Below, piece after piece: positions 59,516-64,000 of a stretch of 64,000 nt of DNA. How positions within the stretch are numbered: position 1 is the first letter of the stretch; every line of letters starts with the position of its first letter. Under the pieces are notes generated by a model. The model was given only the letters and a program-made list of their open reading frames with translations, did not search any database and was not told the DNA's origin. The position numbers and the translations under genes were made by a program. This DNA comes from CAIVVT01 sp963823095. GTDB taxonomy: Bacteria > Acidobacteriota > Terriglobia > Bryobacterales > Bryobacteraceae. The stretch covers positions 405,328-469,327 of the forward strand of contig CAWGKI010000019.1 in NCBI GenBank assembly GCA_963823095.1. The letters are read 5' to 3'.

Positions 59516-61096
59516 GTGCTTGCTCGCCGCATCGCCTGTCTCGTCGTACTCAGTTCGGTCTGCCTGTTCGCCGAGTCCCCGAAGAACCGCGATTACAACC
59601 AGCCCTATCGTCCCCAGTTCCACTTCTCACCGCGCGTCAACTGGACCAACGATCCCAACGGGCTGGTTTACTTCGAGGGCGAGTACCACATCTTTTTCCA
59701 ATACAATCCGTTTGGCGACCAGTGGGGCCACATGAGCTGGGGCCATGCCGTGAGCCTGGATCTAGTGCACTGGAAAGAGCTGCCCGTCGCCATTCCCGAA
59801 GGTGATGGCGTCATGATCTTCACTGGCTCCACAGTCGTTGACCGCAACAACACAAGCGGTTTCTGCACCGGCGGCAAGCCTTGCATGGTCGCCGTCTATA
59901 CCGGTCACACGCCACAGGCGGCCAACGGCAAGCCGCTTCAGACGCAGAACCTGGCCTATTCGAACGACCGCGGGCGCACCTGGACCAAGTACTCGGGCAA
60001 CCCGGTGCTCGATCTCCACATGAGCGACTTCCGCGATCCCAAGGTCCTCTGGTCTGACCAGGCCAAGCATTGGGTGATGGCCGTTTCGTTGCCCGACGAG
60101 CACAAGGTCAGCTTCTACGGATCGCCGGACTTGAAGAGATGGGAGCACCTCAGCGATTTCGGTCCCGAAGGCGCGGTCTCGGGCCAGTGGGAGTGCCCCG
60201 AGTTGTTCGAACTGCCCATCGATGGCCATGTGGCGCACACTCGCTGGGTGCTCAAGGTAGGGCTAAATCCTGGCGCCTTGCAGGGCGGCTCGGGAGAGCA
60301 GTATTTTGTTGGGCGCTTCGACGGCACGCGCTTTGTGAACGACAATCCCGCCAAGCTGCAACTCTGGACCGACTACGGTAAGGACTGCTACTGCGCTCTC
60401 ACCTTCAACGGGCTGCCGAAGACTCCGTCGCCGGTCCATCCGCAGACTCAGCCGCTACTCCCAGTCCAGACCATGATCGGGTGGATGAGCAACTGGCAGT
60501 ACGCGGGTAAGCTTCCAACCTCTCCCTGGCGCGGCCAGATGACTTTCCCGCGCAAGCTCGCCTTGCGCACTACCGCTGACGGTCTGCGTCTCATCCAGCT
60601 TCCCTCCGACGCCCTCGCGAAACTCCACACGGTTCCGTTTACGCGCTTCATCGGAACTGAGAAGGAGGTCAACAAACATCTCAACGGAAAGACGCGCGGC
60701 GACAAGATGGTCGATCTCACATCCGCCATCACGCTGGGCAGCGCTAAGGTGGCCGGTTGGCGGTTGCTCTCCGGCGACGGCGCCTATACGGAAGTCGGCT
60801 ACGATCGCGAGCGTGGGGAGTTGTTCATCGATCGGACGAACTCGGGCGAGACCGAATTCAGTAAGGACTTCCCGGCGCGCGTCAGCGCCCCTTTGACGCT
60901 CACTCGTCAAGGGCAGTTGCAGCTTCGGATCCTCGTCGATCGCAGTTCCATCGAAGTCTTCGCGGAGCATGGGCTCCTCACCATGACAGAGCTGATCTTT
61001 CCGAAGCAGAACGGCCGGCGAATCTCTGTTTATTCCGAGGGCGGCAAGCTCGGCGGAGTCTCTGTGCGCATCTGGACCGTCGCCTCCATCTGGTGA
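59516..61096 (+). CDS. GH32 fructan hydrolase (levanase/inulinase/invertase type)
   Basis: About 526 residues. After a signal peptide (ending LFAES) comes the five-blade propeller with the nucleophile Asp46 in VNWTNDPNGLVYF, FRDPKVLW (transition-state Asp) and the acid/base Glu in QWECPELFELP. A C-terminal beta-sandwich has RILVDRSSIEVF. It cleaves beta-fructosides such as levan, inulin or sucrose outside the cytoplasm; exact preference is unknown. The GTG at 59516 places the signal correctly; the longer frame begins at a TTG with no clear ribosome site. Confidence 0.93.
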   Translation: MLARRIACLVVLSSVCLFAESPKNRDYNQPYRPQFHFSPRVNWTNDPNGLVYFEGEYHIFFQYNPFGDQWGHMSWGHAVSLDLVHWKELPVAIPEGDGVMIFTGSTVVDRNNTSGFCTGGKPCMVAVYTGHTPQAANGKPLQTQNLAYSNDRGRTWTKYSGNPVLDLHMSDFRDPKVLWSDQAKHWVMAVSLPDEHKVSFYGSPDLKRWEHLSDFGPEGAVSGQWECPELFELPIDGHVAHTRWVLKVGLNPGALQGGSGEQYFVGRFDGTRFVNDNPAKLQLWTDYGKDCYCALTFNGLPKTPSPVHPQTQPLLPVQTMIGWMSNWQYAGKLPTSPWRGQMTFPRKLALRTTADGLRLIQLPSDALAKLHTVPFTRFIGTEKEVNKHLNGKTRGDKMVDLTSAITLGSAKVAGWRLLSGDGAYTEVGYDRERGELFIDRTNSGETEFSKDFPARVSAPLTLTRQGQLQLRILVDRSSIEVFAEHGLLTMTELIFPKQNGRRISVYSEGGKLGGVSVRIWTVASIW

Positions 61097-61311
61097 AAGT
61101 TGGGCGACACTCCAGCACTCACCAGTGACCGGCCAGCTGCCACGCACACGACTTGGTATCCTAACCCCGAAAGGCGCATCTCATCTCGCCAACTGGTCGT
61201 CGGATTGGGACAAGCCGATCGGTCCTCTGGGGAATCCTCATCCTCCTGCCTACCCTCCGCCTGCCGGCGGAGGAATCGCCGCTCGCCGGCGACTGGATCG
61301 GCAGGCTCGAC

Positions 61312-61707
61312 GTGCCAAACGCCCGGATTCATCTCGCACTCCACGTAACAAAGCTCGAAGACGGCACGTTGAAGGGCACGCTCGACAGCCCCGAGGAGGG
61401 CGTGAAGGGTGCGGCTCTCGAAGAGATTCGCCTCGATCTCAATCTGGTCCGATTCCGCTGCAAAGTCCTCGACGCATCGTACCTTGGCAAGCTCAGCGGC
61501 GACACGATCGCAGGAACGCTCAAGCAGCGGGGCTTCGCCATGAAACTCATCTTTCAACGCGGCGTCGCGGATCCGCCAACGCGCAAGCAGACGCTCGCAC
61601 GACCCCTGCCTGACCCGAGCGACGAGACTCCAGCTTTCGCATCGCCTGCAATCGTGGCGATGCGCACCCGCCAACACAACGGAACGGAGAATTGGCAATG
61701 CGACTGA
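61312..61707 (+). CDS. Orphan N-terminal domain resembling that of exported alpha/beta-hydrolases, possibly degenerate
   Basis: Coding character starts upstream: from about 61225 the frame reads GILILLPTLRLPAEESPLAG, like a signal peptide, then DWIGRLDVPNARIHLALHV, TKLEDGTLKGTLDSPEEGVKG and ILGKLSGDTIAGTLKQ-like strands. This pattern resembles the beta-rich N-terminal domain fused to exported alpha/beta-hydrolases, but no hydrolase follows. No canonical start precedes the signal-like part, so a frameshift or decay is likely. The 3' end overlaps the peptidase start. Confidence 0.5.
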   Translation: MPNARIHLALHVTKLEDGTLKGTLDSPEEGVKGAALEEIRLDLNLVRFRCKVLDASYLGKLSGDTIAGTLKQRGFAMKLIFQRGVADPPTRKQTLARPLPDPSDETPAFASPAIVAMRTRQHNGTENWQCD

Positions 61708-63803
61708 CGCGATGGTTAGCGTGCGCAGGCACGCTCTCGGCCCTGTTTCTTCCCACGCTGCTCCAGGCCCAGATGGCGAAGCCTATCGCCAGCTATGATC
61801 TGAAAGCGTCGCTCGATGTAACGGCCCACATCATCCATGGCAGCGAAACGCTCGTCTGGTTGAACGATTCTCCAGACACCGTCGCGACCCTCCGCCTTCA
61901 CCTCTACATGAACGCCTTCAAGAACGAGAAGAGCACCTTCATGCGCGAATCCGGCGGACGGCTGCGGAGCGACGTTTCCTCGAAGAAGGAATGGGGCTGG
62001 ATCGATGTGAAGAGCTTGCGCCTCGATGGTGGCGCGGATCTCACCAAGTCCATCCACTTCATTCAACCCGACGACGCCAATGGCGACGACCAGACCGTGA
62101 TCGAAGTCCAATTGCCCGAACCCGCCAAGCCCGGCGCGACGCTCACGCTGAAGATGGACTTCGACACAAAGCTCCCGGAGGTCTTCGCGCGCACGGGCTG
62201 GCACGGGACGTTTTACCTCGCGGGGCAGTGGTTCCCCAAGATCGGCGTGTGGGAGACGGCCGGCTTCCGCCATGCTCCCATGAGTGCCTGGAATTGCCAT
62301 CAATTTCACGCAAATAGCGAGTTTTTCGCCAATTTCGGCGACTATCGCGCGGAGATCACTCTTCCTTCGGAGTACAAGATCGGCGCGACCGGCGCACTTA
62401 CCGGCACACACGAGGACGCCGCCCGCAAGACGACCACCTGGACGTTCGTGCAGCACAGCGTGATCGACTTTGCCTGGACGGCTCAGCCAACCTACCTCAA
62501 GCTGGAGCGCACCTTTGTCGCCGCGGAACAAACCAAGGCGGAAGAGATTGCCAGGGCAGCCAGGCTCTTCGGCATCTCCACCGAAGACGCCCGGCTCAGC
62601 GACGTGAGGATTACGCTGATGCTTCAGCCTGAACACGCGGAGCAGGCCGACCGCTATTTTCGAGCGGCCATGGCGGGCATCAAAGGCTTCGGGTTGCGCT
62701 ACGGGGAGTATCCCTACAAGACTCTGACGCTGGTGGACCCGCCCTTTGGCGGCGAGGGCGCCGGCGGCATGGAGTATCCGACCTTCATCACTTGCGGGAC
62801 GTCCTGGAAGCTGCCCGCCGACGTGCTCAGCTTGGAGGAAGTTACCGTCCACGAATTCGGCCACCAATTCTGGATGCAACTCGTGGCTACCAATGAATTC
62901 GAAGAGTCGTGGCTCGACGAGGGCTTCAATACCTATTCGACCTCCAAGGTGGTCGAGGAGAATTATGGAGCATCGGCCTTTTCGCTGAAAGTGTTCGGTC
63001 TGCAAGTGGCCGGCCTGTTCGGTTTGCCCAAGTATACGGGCGACACGGAGAATCGGCTGGTCTATCAGTACCAGCCGGACTCGGATCCGATCCTGCGCAA
63101 CGCCTGGGGCTACGCGGATTCTTTCAGCTACGGCGTCAACTCTTACATGAAGACGGGCGTCTTCCTGCTGACGCTGGAGCGGCTGATGGGCGAGGACACG
63201 ATGGCCCGCGTGATGCGCACTTACCACCAGCGCTATCGTTTTCACCATCCCGACACCTACGATTTCCTGAAGGTGGTGAACGAGGTCTCGGGCCGCGACT
63301 TCACGTCTTTCTTCGATCAGTTCGTGTTCCACGCCCGCCGGCTCGACTACAAAGTGGACGATGTTCAATCGCACAAGCTCGGCGCCTGGGCCGGCGTCTT
63401 TGACGACAACGGGAAGCGCCTCACCGTGACGCCCGAGCAGGCGTCGCAGGCCGATGAAAAGGCCTCGAAGGCCAAAGGGCACAAGGACCTCTATGAGACC
63501 ACGGTGCGCGTTCGCCGCGAAGGCGATGCGGTCTTGCCCATGGAGGTGTGGATTCACTTCGACGACGGCTCGCTCGAAAAGCGCCAGTGGGACGGCGTGG
63601 ATCGCTGGGCCAAATTCAAGTTCCAGAAGACCGCGCAGGCCGACTGGGTGCAGATCGACCCGTACCAGCGGCACGTCCTCGACGTGAACCGGACCAATGA
63701 TAGTTGGGAGTCCAAGTACCCGATCAGGCTGGCCGCTCTGTGGGGCGGAGAAATTGCTTTCTGGCTTCAGAACCTGGTGCTCACTCTGAGCGCGTTGGTA
63801 TAG
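61698..63803 (+). CDS. Exported M1-family metallopeptidase
   Basis: About 701 residues with a signal peptide (MRLTRWLACAGTLSALFLPT). The gluzincin catalytic motif is HEFGHQFW with the third zinc ligand Glu in EESWLDEGFNTY (HExxHx18E). The GxMEN-like exopeptidase loop is GGMEYPTFI. The C-terminal part has a long helical and beta region. It should trim peptides in the periplasm or outside. The ATG at 61698 has GGAG 8 nt upstream; the TTG at 61692 is an alternative. Confidence 0.93.
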   Translation: MRLTRWLACAGTLSALFLPTLLQAQMAKPIASYDLKASLDVTAHIIHGSETLVWLNDSPDTVATLRLHLYMNAFKNEKSTFMRESGGRLRSDVSSKKEWGWIDVKSLRLDGGADLTKSIHFIQPDDANGDDQTVIEVQLPEPAKPGATLTLKMDFDTKLPEVFARTGWHGTFYLAGQWFPKIGVWETAGFRHAPMSAWNCHQFHANSEFFANFGDYRAEITLPSEYKIGATGALTGTHEDAARKTTTWTFVQHSVIDFAWTAQPTYLKLERTFVAAEQTKAEEIARAARLFGISTEDARLSDVRITLMLQPEHAEQADRYFRAAMAGIKGFGLRYGEYPYKTLTLVDPPFGGEGAGGMEYPTFITCGTSWKLPADVLSLEEVTVHEFGHQFWMQLVATNEFEESWLDEGFNTYSTSKVVEENYGASAFSLKVFGLQVAGLFGLPKYTGDTENRLVYQYQPDSDPILRNAWGYADSFSYGVNSYMKTGVFLLTLERLMGEDTMARVMRTYHQRYRFHHPDTYDFLKVVNEVSGRDFTSFFDQFVFHARRLDYKVDDVQSHKLGAWAGVFDDNGKRLTVTPEQASQADEKASKAKGHKDLYETTVRVRREGDAVLPMEVWIHFDDGSLEKRQWDGVDRWAKFKFQKTAQADWVQIDPYQRHVLDVNRTNDSWESKYPIRLAALWGGEIAFWLQNLVLTLSALV

Positions 63804-63813
63804 GGGGATTCCT

Positions 63814-64000
63814 ATGACCGCATTCCATGCATTTCGTCGCGGGTGGACGGCCGTGGGCCGTTCAAAATGGCGCTCTTGCTGATGTGGTTCACTTACGCTC
63901 TGATCGCCAAGATGGTTGCCGCGCCGGCGCTGCTCTGGCTTCTTACGCCTCTGTCTCACAGCCGCATGGCGGACAAACTCCTGTCCCATTTCGAGTTGTC
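63814..64000 (+). CDS. Membrane protein, 5' part only (cut by window), frameshifted
   Basis: GGGGGA precedes the ATG. The start MTAFHAFRRGWTAVGRS shifts frame near 63867, then reads MALLLMWFTYALIAKMVAAPALLWLL and continues to the window end. The AFRRGW start followed by a hydrophobic helix resembles small multi-pass acidobacterial membrane proteins. It begins 10 nt after the M1 peptidase stop, so it is probably cotranscribed. Confidence 0.55.

Noticed and set aside
61716..63989. 757-codon open frame on the minus strand
   Set aside because: It is antisense to the M1 peptidase, which has HEFGHQFW, a signal peptide and a ribosome site. The antisense product has no recognisable motif; such shadows are common in GC-rich DNA.

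Overview
The window looks like a GC-rich (roughly 60 percent) chromosome segment of an acidobacterium, most likely the Bryobacterales/Solibacter side of Acidobacteriota. That placement is inference. It rests on two tandem secreted VWA proteins of the type common in acidobacteria, several secreted sugar-acting enzymes, and a genome rich in small palindromic repeats. No plasmid or prophage backbone is visible.

Layout. 1-4090: the end of an rRNA operon (16S 3' end, tRNA-Ala, tRNA-Ile, 23S, 5S, terminator). 4.1-8.7 kb: rsmE, a family 2 glycosyltransferase and gyrA. 9.0-11.1 kb: an OmpR-type two-component system. 11.5-13.7 kb: two VWA paralogues. 14.0-16.1 kb: a probable three-gene unit of AraC-type regulator, cysteine-rich secreted protein and DsbA-like thiol oxidoreductase. 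16.4-18.9 kb: two tandem GH27 alpha-galactosidase genes, followed by a convergent PQQ/cytochrome c dehydrogenase. 21.4-25.2 kb: mutT, a SufU-like scaffold, a REP-associated transposase (RAYT) surrounded by its palindromes, a TauE-like permease, an ACT protein and a KdsC-like phosphatase. 25.3-30.5 kb: tilS, ftsH, a Gph-like phosphatase, an epimerase-like protein and an orphan HicB. 30.5-38.2 kb: a his operon on the minus strand, with a leader peptide and attenuator at its head. 38.4-44.8 kb: a Clp-fold protease pair, leuABCD, and a divergent LysR regulator. 45.9-55.4 kb: housekeeping genes (Nudix, polX, a CDF transporter, hfq-hflX, pgsA, a RodZ-like gene, a methyltransferase, an M28 peptidase). 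55.4-56.3 kb: a nest of repeats. 56.3-64 kb: mostly secreted carbohydrate-active and peptidase genes, ending in a truncated membrane protein gene.

The best candidates for something new are four. (1) A histidine attenuator whose leader peptide has six consecutive His codons. (2) A RAYT gene carrying a copy of its own REP palindromes in frame inside its coding sequence, with related copies elsewhere in the window. (3) The regulator/Cys-rich/DsbA-like unit, which reads like a dedicated oxidative-folding system. (4) A fixed promoter-leader module in front of both GH27 genes, with an orphan third copy.

Caution: about fourteen genes, including ftsH, hisC, hisH, leuA and leuC, are split by single-base frameshifts. 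Essential and pathway genes are hit, and several shifts lie in short homopolymers, so I read most of these as residual sequencing or assembly errors. Such genes are given as one CDS across the shift.
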